The notes beneath the pieces are model-generated. The model had not been told where the DNA came from. It did no database searches and saw only the letters and a program-made list of their open reading frames with translations. A stretch of 64,000 bases of DNA from Hibiscus mutabilis. Lineage: Eukaryota > Streptophyta > Magnoliopsida > Malvales > Malvaceae. Each line of letters begins with the position of its first letter. The stretch's first letter is position 1. The position numbers and the translations under genes are program-made. The stretch is from the NCBI GenBank assembly GCA_019671005.1, contig CM033744.1:16360128-16424127 (forward strand), read 5' to 3'. Shown piece after piece: positions 11,681 through 22,490 of the stretch.

Positions 11681-13107
11681 CTTATGCATCACGCCAGTTG
11701 AGGCCATATGAGTGTAACTATTCTACTCATGACCTGGAGATAGCTGTTGTGATCTTTGCTTTGAAGATTTGGAGACACTATCTCTACGGAGAGAAGTGTT
11801 ATATCTATATAGATCATAAGAGTTTGAAGTATCTCTTTACCAGAAAAGAGCTAAATTTGAGGCAACGTCATTGGCTTGAGCTTCTCAATGACTATGACTG
11901 CATGATTGAGTATAATTTGGGTAAAGCTAACATCATTGTCGATGCCTTGAGCTGTAAGGAGATATTTGATATGAGGTCCTTGTTTGCCAGGATGAGATTG
12001 TATGATGATGGCAGTTTGTTAGCAGAGTTGTAGGTTAAGCCAACTTTGGCCAAGGAGATTAAGACCAAACAACTCTTAAATAGTTCCTTACTTCCTATCA
12101 TACAGTAGGTTGAGCAGGGATCCACATCTATTTATACGTTTGATTAAGATGGAGTCTTATGCTTCAAGGGTCATTATTGTGTTCCTGATGATGTCGCCTT
12201 AAAGAGAGCTATTCTCAGTGAGACTTATAGCAGCCCGTATCTATGCATCACGGTGCGGATAAGATATACCAAAACCTGAGACAGAGGTACCTTCAGTTGG
12301 TACAAAGAATGATATCTCAAATTATGTGGCTAGATGTTAGATTTGCCAGCAAGTTAAGGAAAAATATCAGTATTTGTCTGGTCTGTTGTAACTCATTAAG
12401 ATTCTCGAGTGGAAATGGAAGCGTATTACGATGGACTTGGTACTGGTCTGCCTCTGACCCTTTCTAAAAAGATTATGTTTGGGTGATTATTGACAGACTC
12501 ACCAAGTCAGCTCACTTTATTCTTTTTCGGGTTAATTAATCTATGGACAAGTTGGCTAGATTGTATATCTCTAAGATTGTCACACTAGATGGTGTGTCAT
12601 TGTCTATCATTTCTGATCGAGATCTGAGGTTTACTTCCTGATTTTGGGAGGCCCTGTAGGAGGCCTTGGGTACACATCTAAATTTTATTATGTCCTTTCT
12701 TCCGCAGACTGATGGCCAATCTGATAGAGTGATTCAGATTTTAGAGAATATGTTGTGGGGATGTGTGATCATCTCATGTGGTAGTTGAGAAGACTTCTTG
12801 CCCTTGGCTGAGTTTGCATATAATAACAGTTACCAGGCTAGTATTCGTATGACATTATATGAGGCTTTGTATGGTTGTAAATGTCGTACTCATATCTGTT
12901 GGACTAAGTTGTATGATAGGAAGACTTTGGGTCCAGAGTTAATCTAAGAGACTGTGAAGACTATCAGATAGATTCGTGACTGTCTGAAGGAGGCATTTGA
13001 CAGACATAAGTCTTATGTTGATAGGAGAAGGAAGGATATTGAGTTTGATGTTGGTGATCAAGTCTTCTTGAAAGTATCCCCGTAGAAGAAAGTTCTGAGA
13101 TTTGGAC
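11681..13107 (+). pseudogene. Chromovirus-type gypsy RNase H and integrase remnant
   Basis: RNase H (about 11681-12033) has YASRQL-, -YSTHDLE-AVV-ALK-WRHYLYG- and -TDHKSLKYL-like (here IDHKSLKYLF). The integrase core follows with -IIDRLTKSAHFI- (about 12480), -IISDRD-RFTS-FW- (12600), -PQTDGQS- (12700) and -FAYNNSYQASI- (12830). The tail -DVGDQVFLKVSP- ends near 13100. Many stops and frame changes (for example at 12031, 12115 and 12145) show it is inactive. Family sequence continues on neither side: the left edge is the end of the Athila-1 LTR and the right edge is an abrupt switch to Athila-2 sequence. It is closer to the pol at 53.5-55.9 kb than to the Athila pols. Confidence 0.85.
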
Positions 13108-16100
13108 GCAAAGGCTTTAAAATGTGCAGATGAATCTGATGAATGCCAAGCCGAGGAGATGATGGAGTCCATTTACACTTTGGACATGGCACAGTTATGC
13201 TAGGATATAGAATTCGATGCCAGCAACTTAGATGGCATAGTTGAATTGTTCGAAGAACCTGAAGAATCGGTCCTGGAGGCTGAGGAGGTAAAGTATTTTG
13301 AGTCACTACAGTTGGCCGGCAGAGAGATTAAGGTACCTAAACTATCAATTGAGTAGCAGCCAGAGTTGGAGCTAAAACCACTGCCAAATCACTTGAAGTA
13401 TGTTTATTTAGGTAAATACTCAACTCTTCCAGTGATCATTGCCACTGATTTCACTAATGATTAGGATGAGAGATTGCTAGCAATATTAAGCAATTATAGG
13501 TGAGCATTGGGCTGGACCTTGGCAGACATCTGAGGTATTAGCCCAACCATTTGCATGTATAAGATTATCTTGGATGAGTACCATGGCAAGACCATTGAAG
13601 GCCAGAGAAGACTAACCTAACCATGAAAGAGGTAGTGAAAAAAGAGATCATAAAATGGCTTGATGCCTGGATTATTTATCCTATTTTCGATAGCTCTTGG
13701 GTTATCCCGGTGCAGTGTGTGCCAAAGAAGGGTGGCATGATCGTGGTACAAAATAGTAAAGCTAAATCGATTCCCTCCAGAACTATCATAGGATGAAGAG
13801 TGTACATGGACTATAGAAGGCTAAACAATGCCACGAGGAAGGATCACTTCTCATTGCCATTCATCGACCAGATGCTAGACAGGTTGGCAGGTAAAGCTTT
13901 CTATTGTTTTTTGGATGGTTATTCAGGATATAATCAGATTGTCATCGCTCCTGATGATCAAGAGAATACCACATTCACGTGTCCATAGGGGAGATTTGTG
14001 TTTAGAAGGATGTCATTTGGCCTATGCAATGCTCCGGCAACATTCTAACATTGCATGATGTCCATTTTTTCCGATATGATAGAGCACAACATGGAAGTAT
14101 TCATGGATGATTTCTCAATGATTGGAAAAATATTTGAGGAATGTCTACAAATTTTGGAGCAACTCTTAAAGAGATGCATAGAGACAAACCTAGTGTTGAA
14201 CTGGGAAAATGCCACTTCATGGTGAAGGAGGGCATTTTTCTCAGGCACAAGGTAACCAAGAGAGGATTATAAGTTGATCAAGCGAAAGTTGAGGTAGTTA
14301 AGCAATTGTCGCTCCCAACAAGTGTCAAAGGTATAAAGAGTTTTCTAGGACACGCCAGTTTTTACCGGCTTTTCATTAAAGACTTTTCAAAGATTGCTAA
14401 GCCTTTATGCTTGCTATTAGAACATAATGCCACTTTTGTATTTAACGATTCTTGTTTGAGAGCATTTCAGGAACTTAAAGAGAAGTTAATCAATGCCCCT
14501 ATAGTCGTGGGACCAGACTGGAATGAGCCCTTCGAGCTTATGTGCGACGCCAGCGACTATGCCGTTGGAGGAGTCTTGGGACAAAGGCATGGAAAGGTTT
14601 TCCATGCCATCTACTATGACAGCCGAACCTTGAATGAAGCACAACTGAACTACTCTATGACCTAGAAAGAATTCCTCGCGGTTGTATTTACTTTTGAGAA
14701 ATTTAGATCTTATTTAATTGGTAGCAAAGTTGTGGTTTTTACAAATCATTCAGCATTGAAGTATCTCTTGGCAAAGAAGGATGCCAAGCCCAGACTAATC
14801 TGATGGACGCTCCTACTTCAAGAATTTGATCTTGAGATTTGAGACAAAAAGGGCAGTGAAAACTTAGTAGCTGACCACCTCTCACGTTTAGAACATCATC
14901 TTGAAGATGGTAAGACCAATTTTATAAGAGATGAATTTCCTAAAGAGTATTTACTTGCAATTAATGTCATGCCATGGTACGCTGACATTGTCAACTACAT
15001 GGTAAGCAACATTCTACCACCAGACTTGGCATACAATGCTAAGAAAAGGTTCCTGCAAGAAGTTAGACAATACTATTGGGACGAGCCAATATTGTTCAAA
15101 CAGTGTGACAACCAAGTGACCCGCCGGTGTGTGCCCGAGGATGAGCAGCATAACATATTGCATTTGTGCCATGCGCACTTTATGGAGGTCACATTGCTGG
15201 GATGAACACTGCCACCAAGGTGCTGCAATCAGGATTCTTTTGGCCCACACTATATAAGGATGCCCACGAGTATGCCAAGGTGTGCAACCGATGCCAACGG
15301 ACAGGAAATATATCTGACAGACACCAACTACCGCTTTAAAACATTATATATATGGACTTATTTGATGTATGGGGGATAGACTTTATAGGTCCTTTTCCCC
15401 TATCATTTGGTAATGTATATATTCTTGTGGCTATTGACTATGTATCTAAATGGGTAGAGGTTGTTGCCCTGCCAACAAACGATGCCAAGGTCGTTGCCAA
15501 GTTCTTGCAAAAAAAACATTTTTACTAGATTTGGTGCCCCTAGAGTGATTATTCATGATGAGGGCACCCATTTTAAATGTAATCTAATCTCTAAAGCTTT
15601 GTACAGGTATGGTATACAATAGAGGATTGCCATGGCATATCATCCACAAACAAACAAGCAAACCGAGATTTCAAACAAGGAGATTAAGATCATTTTAGAG
15701 AAGATTGTTAATCCATCATGGAAAGACTGGTCCTTAAGACTAGATGAATCTTTGTGGGATTACAAGACTGCCTTTAAAACTCCTTTGGTTACTTCACTGT
15801 TTAGACTGGTTTTCAAAAAACCATGCCATTTGCCAGTAGAGCTTGAACATAAAGCCTATTAGGCCATCAGAACACTTGACATGGCATGGAGAGTTGCTGG
15901 AGAGAAGAGGTTACTAGACCTAAATGAGTTGGAGGAATTTAGAACACAAGCATAAGAGAATGTCAGGATTTACAAGGAGAAGGCAAAACACTAGCATGAT
16001 AGTAGGAAAACGCCGAGACAATTTGAGATAGGCCAACGCGTTTTGTTATTCAACTCATGACTTAAGTTGTTTCCAGGAAAACTGAGATCAAGATGGACGG

Positions 16101-16258
16101 GCCCTTTTGAAGTTGTAAAGCCCTATGCCCATGGAGCTATGGATATTAAGAACTTGAAGTCATGAGATGTTTTTAAAGTGAATAGCCAATGTTTAAAGCA
16201 CTACATGGAAGGTGATCAGAACAATGCCAAGGAGGTGATCCTCTTGACAGAGGTAACA
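13108..16258 (+). pseudogene. Athila-2 pol (protease-RT linker, RT, RNase H, integrase)
   Basis: The order is a linker with -LELKPLPNHLKY-YLG- (about 13370), then RT with the catalytic FMDDF intact at about 14100. RNase H follows with -FELMCDASD- (14530), then a zinc-binding region and the integrase core (-AYHPQTN-Q-E-SN-EIK-, 15632). The tail -LFPGKLRSRW-GPFEVVKPY- reaches the stop at 16258. Open stretches (13800-13988, 14306-14665, 14969-15205, 15632-15862) are separated by stops and frameshifts, so this is a dead polyprotein. It is colinear with Athila-3 (30.4-32.5 kb) and with the Athila-1 tail (2.9-3.5 kb). The sequence is peppered with TGCCAA/TTGGCA. Gag and the protease core are absent because the left junction at about 13108 truncates the element. 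Confidence 0.88.
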
Positions 16259-16961
16259 TGAAAGCACCATCAGGTTTGAATTTTTGTAAATATTAGGATA
16301 GTTGTTTTTCTTTGTTTTTAGGTTTCTAGGTTTTTAATAGTTTTTCTTTCTGTTGTTTTCCATTTTTATTCCTTGTCTATGTTGAAAGGTTTTCTTTGAG
16401 TCAATGCAGAATCAGTATACCATGAACCATGCCAGGAACAATGTTAGGAGTAATGCCAATGAGAGATTTGGCATGAGCTGATGCCACAATAGGAGAATTC
16501 TGCGTGCCAAGCACATTTCCAAGCACAATGCCAGAGCAGCTTGGCATGCGATGAATTGAAACATGAAAAGAGGAAGTAAACCCTAGCTTGATTGGCCCAT
16601 TAAATAAGAGAGAGTATTTCTCTTTAAACCTAAACCCTAGCCGCCCAAAAATTGGGTTGAAATTGAAATTCAATCTAATCACCTTATCACTCCAATCTTT
16701 ACCAAATCTTATCACTTACAATCTTATTACTTTATCCTCTTTTCAAATCAAATCTTTTTACCTTCCATCATTATCCCTATTTACTCGGCTACTAACCCCA
16801 TTAAAACACCCAACCTTTTCACTTTCTTTCCCTAGTAGAATTTAAAGAACCCAACTCTCTCTCAATTTTCCACATTTCTTTTCAAGCAAGAACGAAGCTT
16901 CACATCGTCTTTTCTTCTTCTTCTTTGATTCAAAATCATTCCAAATTCTTGCGCGTTTCCA
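16259..16961 (+). other. Athila-2 spacer before the extra ORF
   Basis: T-rich with TTTTTAG sites at about 16315-16345, then a region dense in ATGCCA/TTGGCA (16420-16560), then a pyrimidine-rich leader. It corresponds to 3517-4162 in Athila-1. An ORF at 16588-16845 lies in this leader and has low-complexity content only, so it is not called. Confidence 0.5.
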
Positions 16962-18364
16962 ATGGCTTCTTCTTCTATCCCTTTCAACCAATTTTCAATG
17001 AGGAGATCCGGAAAAAGTTTGAAGCTAACTTTGCTTCAAGATCTTTTTGCTACGAGAAACACTTCGATTTCAAGACGGAGACAAGCATTGGCTTCCCTCC
17101 AGTATTCATGGCAATAGTCGACATGCACAAGTGGAATCTGTTTTGGCAGCAAGAAAGGGAGATTTATGCCACCATTGTTCAAGAATTCTATGCTCATCTT
17201 GTGACCAAGGATTCGCCCTTCTTGATTATTCGAGATAAGTGTGTGCGTTTTGATGAGGGGTATATTAACACTATGTTTGAATTGGATGGTGCAGGGGATG
17301 AATATTTTGATTATGCCGAGTCAATTAATGTTGCCAAGAGAAAGAAGCTGCTGGCGGACTTGTATGAGCCTAGCACGGCATGGACAATGTCATCAAAGGG
17401 ACACCGCACGATAAAGCAGTTGGCGTTGAAACCTCAATGGAGAGGATGGAATAACTTTGTCAAGGCAAATCTGATGCCAACATCCTACAACGAGACTGTA
17501 TCGAAATACAGGCTGATCTTATTGCATTCCATCGTTATAGGGCATAAGATTAATGTTGGCAAGCTCATAATTGATGAAACCTATAAATGTGCAGCAAATG
17601 GTAATGGCAGTTTGTTCTTTCCTTTGTTAATTTCTAACATTTGCATGCTCCATGGTGTGCCAAAGCTTGATACAGATAAAGGTCAAAGAATCAAGAGAAC
17701 AACAATCACAACTACTATTTGGAGAAACCTCACAGCTGGCGATCCAAAGGACAAAGGCAAGGGGAAGGCAAAAGTACCCACGCCAAAGCCAAAAGTGCCA
17801 AAGGCAGTGCCAGACACCATGCCTGAAATCGTGCCAAACAGTTCACTGGCAACGCTGTCACAAATTTACCATCGCCAGGAAATCATTCTCCGAAAGCTAG
17901 AGAAAGTCGAGAAGCTCCATGTCAAAATGTGACATTACATACAAGCCAGGGATGTTGTAACTAGGGAGGCTCTTAAAAAATTGTCCACTATTTTTGTGCC
18001 AGAATTTCCAGACTTCCCTGTCGAGTCCTCTGCCAGCGATAATGCCATGCCAGCCAGTCCAGTCCATACCCCATCTGATGCCACAGTCTCATTGTCTCTA
18101 GTTCAAGTCGAGTCTTTCAGTTTTGATTCCTCATCTGAATCCAAGGAAACCAAAGCCAAGTCTACTAAAGCCAAGTCACTAGCGACACCTGCTATACAGA
18201 CGCCATCTGATACCACTGATGCACCTGCCGCGTCGGAACCTGCCAAGAAAAATGAGGACGTTGGAGCCTCCACTGCCTCTTCACAACCAATCATGAAAGG
18301 AAGGAAACGAATGGCCCCTGCCCATGGCCGATTCTTGAAAAGAAAGACATGTGTCACACGATAA
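16962..18364 (+). pseudogene. Athila extra ORF, 'putative plant transposon protein' (copy 2)
   Basis: The best preserved copy of the extra ORF. Family-like starts (MASSS-) use the ATG at 16962, but the long frame is shifted from it, so an indel lies between about 16975 and 17000. The shifted frame is open to the TGA at 17930-17932. It carries -RSFCYEKHFDF-, -FYAHLVTKDSPF-, -WNNFVKANLMPTSYNE- and -GSLFFPLLIS-, matching copy 1 (-LWNSFIKTRLMPTTHN-). After that single TGA the same frame stays open to 18364 with a Ser/Thr/Ala-rich tail ending in basic residues (GRFLKRK). So only one frameshift and one stop separate it from a full-length protein of roughly 470 residues. The role is unknown; it lies in the env-like position, and I see no clear signal peptide or membrane anchor. 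Confidence 0.82.
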
Positions 18365-19450
18365 GAAGTCTCCGAAGGGGAGTCTTCTTCTATCTAAACT
18401 CATTTACATTTCATTTCTTTGCATTTACATGATCATGCATTTTAATTTTCTATTATAATTATATATATTTGTTGTTTTCATGCATTGAGGGCAATGCACA
18501 TCTTGGATTTGAAGTGTGCATTTTCCCCACATTTATGCCATTCCATGTCATCTAGGTTATTTAGAATAGATGCATATCGAACCACTAAAAAAAGAAAAAG
18601 AAAATTTTGCCTCGCTTTAATCTTGAAAATGTTAACACTTGTTAGGAAAGTTTAATTTGATCTAGGTGTCTGTCCAATGAGGAAATTCTAATCTTTAGTT
18701 GTCATGTCGTGCCAGCAGAGTAGTATGCCAGGTTAGCTAGGCAATTGATCTCTAGTTTAGGGAACTAAAATTTCATTTAACACGTAGTATGTATCTACTT
18801 CCTTAGCAAACTTAGCCTTTTTGAAACTATGCTCAAATTTAAAAAAAAGAAAAAGAAAAAAAATGATGTCAGGGTAAAAAAACTAATAAGGCAGCAATGT
18901 TCTGCCAGGGTAATGAAAAAAAAAGAACTCTCCTCTACCTAGGGATAATAAGTTACATGGGGCTTCGGGGTTTGCTCCCTCTTAGTTCTCAAGTCCAAAA
19001 CCTTAGGGTATGAGTTGAAGAGAAAGCCTAGTGATGTCTATATTAGGGTAGGGATTCGTGGCATGCTCCCTCTTATCTCTCACGCTAAATAGTGTCACGA
19101 ATCAAGCTTAAATTAATGCCAGCATAAACTCTTGGCAAAGAAAAAAAATAATGAAAATAAATCTAAGTTTAGGTAGTAAATTTATCTAAGGGATTGAAAG
19201 GATACTTGATGCATATTTCATGCACATCATGCACTATTCATGAACTGAGACTAGAGTAATATTGCTGCACTTGAATTACTACCTACTTGGCATTATTGCA
19301 CTAAGATACTAAGGACAGAAATAGAGCCAAAATCTGCTTGCGAGTACGTGTTGGCATCCTAACCAAAATTTTGTAGAGGTAACATTTTTACAGTTTATGT
19401 TTTATTTTGATTGCATTACTTGAGGACAAGCAATGAGTTAGGTTTAGGGG
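18365..19450 (+). other. Athila-2 3' untranslated region
   Basis: Starts with 'gcattgagggcaatgc' (18484), the counterpart of the Athila-1 landmark. It contains two related blocks around 'gctccctcttagttctca' (18976) and 'gctccctcttatctctca' (19067). It ends in a purine-rich tract 'gttaggtttagggg' just before the LTR, the expected polypurine tract. No coding sequence is seen. Confidence 0.6.
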
Positions 19451-20988
19451 TGTGTTACCTCTCCAAAAGTATTGTTTTTAATGCCAATCTTACAATGCTT
19501 TTGCTTGTTTTTAGGTACATTTAGTTGCATTAGGATGTTAAAACCATACATTTGCATAAGGAGTTTAGAATTCTGCCTATACCAGTGTAAAGGATTGTTT
19601 GTTGGCAATTTTGCAGGTTTGGCATAGAAATTGGCCTAGAAAAGCAACACAGGAAGGAATTCTAGAGAGAATGTCGAGTGTTGTTGGCACAGATAGACCA
19701 ACAATGCCAAGCACCGGTTGGCAGAGAAGTGAATTTGATGTCATGCCAAGAAGCTGTTGGACCCTGAAAAAATAGGACAAGATCAGGCTCCGAAAAGATA
19801 GTAATTGGATCAATCTCCGAAAAAATAGCAGATAAGATGGTGCCAAGATTGGTTGGCAGATTCATGCCAAGCTTGGATGCCAAGGCAGCGTCAGCAGTAT
19901 GACGTCAGTCCTAGCCTGATCAGCTCTCATCCAAACTTGGATAAGATGATTATCTCTTATCCCTTAAGAATTTAAAATTCAAATGAGGAGCTCATCCTAT
20001 CCCTTCATTACACGCCTATTTAAACACCAACCATGCAAGCATTTGGGGGACAGAAAATTGGGGAGAGTGATCGAGTGAGGAGTTAGAGTGCAAGACAGAT
20101 GACGATCGGCTATACCTAGGAATGGTGATTCGACCAACTTAGCTGGGAGCCTGGATCTTGAGGGCTGCATCGAGAGACCCCTCTCGCCCATTCTCTTGTT
20201 TTAAGTTGTTTTGAATTCTTTTTAATGATGGTGTATTTGGAAAATGTTTATGGTTTTTTGGTTAAATCCCTCACCATGAACTAATCTAATAGCTGGTGGG
20301 GGATGTTTTGCGTTGAACGTTGTTTATGTTTTAGTTTCTAATAATAAATCTGCCTCCGGCATTGTTTTATTTATTCGGCATACTTTAATGTTTCCTAAAT
20401 ACAATGCCAAGAGAGAGCTGGCATTGTTGGCCTATTGCTCCTCAATATCTTAATAGACTTGGGGTGGCAATGATTAAGTTGTTGAATACTAAGGAAAGAA
20501 GCTTCGAGAGAACTCGTTCAAGTAGATAAACTTACTTCGGGAGTGAAATCTACCCCTTAGGAGTATAGATTGGATTTTAATCAAATTGGTTTATTTAAAA
20601 GCATGCACTATAGAGATATAGGGGTTTTTACATGATCAATTTAGTTCAATGACCATCGAGAGGCTTTGCTAATTTTGAATCTGCTCGGAAAATAATGCCA
20701 AGACAGGTTGTTATTAAAGGCTAGCACGGCATGAATAGCGTGAAAACCAGGCATTCCCTGCCAGCGCTCATTATTCATTAAAGCACATTCATTGCCAATG
20801 TCTTTACTTTACTTTTATTTCTTTTCTATTTAGTTATTTCCAAAACCAACTTTAAAACAAAACGACTTTTTCTCAAGGCAAGTAACAATCAAAGACAATT
20901 GAATTCCATGTCAATCTCTGTGGGATTGATACTCAGCTTAACTACTGTATTACTTGCAGACCGTGTATACTTGCACGCAAAAGACTCA
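19451..20988 (+). mobile_element. Athila-2 3' LTR (about 1.5 kb)
   Basis: The start TGTGTTACC follows the polypurine tract. The internal landmarks are those of the other Athila LTRs: 'tcaatctctgtgggattgat' near 20911, then 'cttgcagaccgtgtatacttgca' with the expected end soon after. The 3' limit is approximate because no partner LTR is in the window. It is dense in TGCCAA and TTGGCA (for example 19686-19760 and 19840-19885), unlike the other two Athila LTRs, which carry TTGCCNNGGCAA. Confidence 0.7.
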
Positions 20989-21545
20989 TCTTGGCATTGT
21001 TTTATACTTTTCCAATACATATCTTCTGCCATTTTTGCCAGCATTCACTTAGAGAGTCTACACTTTTTTAGGCATAGCGTTTCGATACACAAGAAACCGT
21101 TTCGGTACGGGGTATGTGCACTTGGCAGGGCGTATCGAAACGAGATTTGGCTACTAGAATTTGGGGTGTTTGAAATAGCAATATTGTATCGATACGCTTG
21201 TAAGTGTACCGATACGGCTACCGTTAATTTAGTTTTATGGATGTTTTGAAGTTTTGTTTTCTTGCGTTTTGGTCCCTAAATATTGTGGATACAATTGAAT
21301 GAGTATGGATGAGTATTTTAGCTGAAATTCAACATGCATGCATGAAACTTGACCAAATGAAGGTTGGTAACATAAAAATGGGAAAAGTTCTTGTAATTTT
21401 CTGGAATTGCAATTTGGTCCCTAAATTGCATTTGTACCCCAATTGGATGTCGATTTGATGCCCAATTGAGTTGAGCTTTCACATGTGGTCAGCATGAACA
21501 CATAGGATAATAATTTGCATCTAGATAAGGTAAAAGAAAAAAATT
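20989..21545. mobile_element. LTR-like fragment rich in GTATCGATAC motifs
   Basis: No coding supported. At 21079-21215 there are five variants of a decamer close to GTATCGATAC (GTTTCGATAC, GTTTCGGTAC, GTATCGAAAC, GTATCGATAC, GTACCGATAC). The block 'gtatcgatacgctt' is followed by 'gttaattta'; the reverse complement of the window's first 60 bases has the same order. This is therefore probably part of a gypsy LTR or 3' region related to family A. The ORF at 20899-21249 spans the LTR end and this fragment and is not a gene. Confidence 0.45.
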
Positions 21546-21966
21546 GATGCGTTTCGGGTTTCATCTTTATAGCTTACCTTGGTAAACCTAATGTAGCTCG
21601 CTCGGTTCGGTCTTGCGACTAGGCCGGGTCGAGGGGGTTACAAGCCGAATCGGAGATAATGGTAGAAGCAAGGAACCAAGTTGTCGCAAACTGCTATATC
21701 TTGCACGTAAATAATAAGCAATTTCGGTCGGGCAACCTGTATTAAGGAACACAAATGCTAGTAAACCACCAACTAAGAGGGGAAAGATGGCCCCTACATG
21801 GGAAAGACCGTATCAATTCCGCAAGGTGATCGGATTTCGAGCATATAAACTCACAGACTTCGATGGAAAAGAGGTTCCAAGAACATGGAATGTCAGGAAC
21901 CTCAAAAAATCTATCGTTAAAAATTCTATGGAGTATTTAATACAAGCAATAAGCACAGAATGTTAG
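21546..21966 (+). pseudogene. Tat/Ogre-type pol C-terminal end
   Basis: From about 21730 one frame reads to a stop at 21964-21966. It contains -VLRNTNASKPPTKRGKMAP-, then -WERPYQFRKVIG-, -AYKL-DFDGKEVPRTWN- and -NLKK-. This GKMAP-WE-PY ... PRTWN--LK pattern is typical of the integrase C-terminus of Tat/Ogre-lineage gypsy elements. Upstream bases look like the same protein but contain stops. No RT or integrase core is left, so the element is 5'-truncated. The downstream tandem array and antisense ORF fit the long 3' region known in this lineage. Confidence 0.72.
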
Positions 21967-21969
21967 CTA

Positions 21970-22490
21970 CATTTGATGTCTAATGTTCCAAAGAATGCAA
22001 GCCAAAATAAAACAAGTTATCGTATGAGCGTCTGTCACTTTTAAAAAGTGCGCATAAAGGAATCAAATCAACGATCACCGCTTCCAAAGCAAGCGAGCCA
22101 AAATAAAACAAGATGTCGTATGAGCGTCTGTCACTTTCAAGAAGTGCACATAAAGGAATCAGCTCAACGATCGCCGCTTCCAAAGCAAGCGAGCCAAAAT
22201 AAAACAAGTCGTCGTATGAGTGTCCTCCACTTTCAAGAAGTGCGCATAAAGAAATCGGCTCAACGATTGTCGCTTCCAAAGCAAGCGAGCCAAAATAAAA
22301 TAAGTTGTCGTCTAAGCACCCGCTATTTTCAAGAAGTGCACATAAAGGAATCAGCTCAACGATCATCGCTTCTAAAGAAAGTGAGCTAAAATAAAACAAA
22401 CTATTTTATGAGCATCTGCTGTTTTCAAGAAGTGTGCATAAAGGAACTGGCCCAACGACCGTCGCTTCCAAAGTAAGCAACGCTAAACAA
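21970..22490. repeat. 96-bp tandem array, about five copies
   Basis: The landmark 'gcataaagg' recurs at 22051, 22147, 22243, 22339 and 22435, a constant 96-bp period, with point differences between copies. Because 96 is divisible by three, both strands stay open (21980-22399 minus, 139 residues; 22048-22389 plus, 113 residues) with 32-residue peptide repeats. These ORFs are probably by-products. Arrays of this kind in the 3' untranslated region are reported for Tat-lineage elements and can seed satellites. Confidence 0.92.

Noticed and set aside
16925..17932. A 335-residue intact gene starting at 16925
   Set aside because: The frame starts with TTG, not ATG; the family-like ATG at 16962 is in another frame and the frame stops early at 17930. 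It is a frameshifted transposon ORF.
20989..21010. Primer-binding site after the Athila-2 LTR (tcttggcattgtt)
   Set aside because: It resembles the Athila PBS for only about a dozen bases, the LTR here follows a polypurine tract and so is a 3' LTR, and no gag follows.
21980..22399. 139-residue minus-strand and 113-residue plus-strand repeat proteins
   Set aside because: Both come from a tandem repeat whose period is a multiple of three; there is no start context or domain, and both strands cannot be supported equally.
22020..22490. CRISPR-like array
   Set aside because: Repeats are contiguous 96-bp units without unique spacers, in plant DNA.
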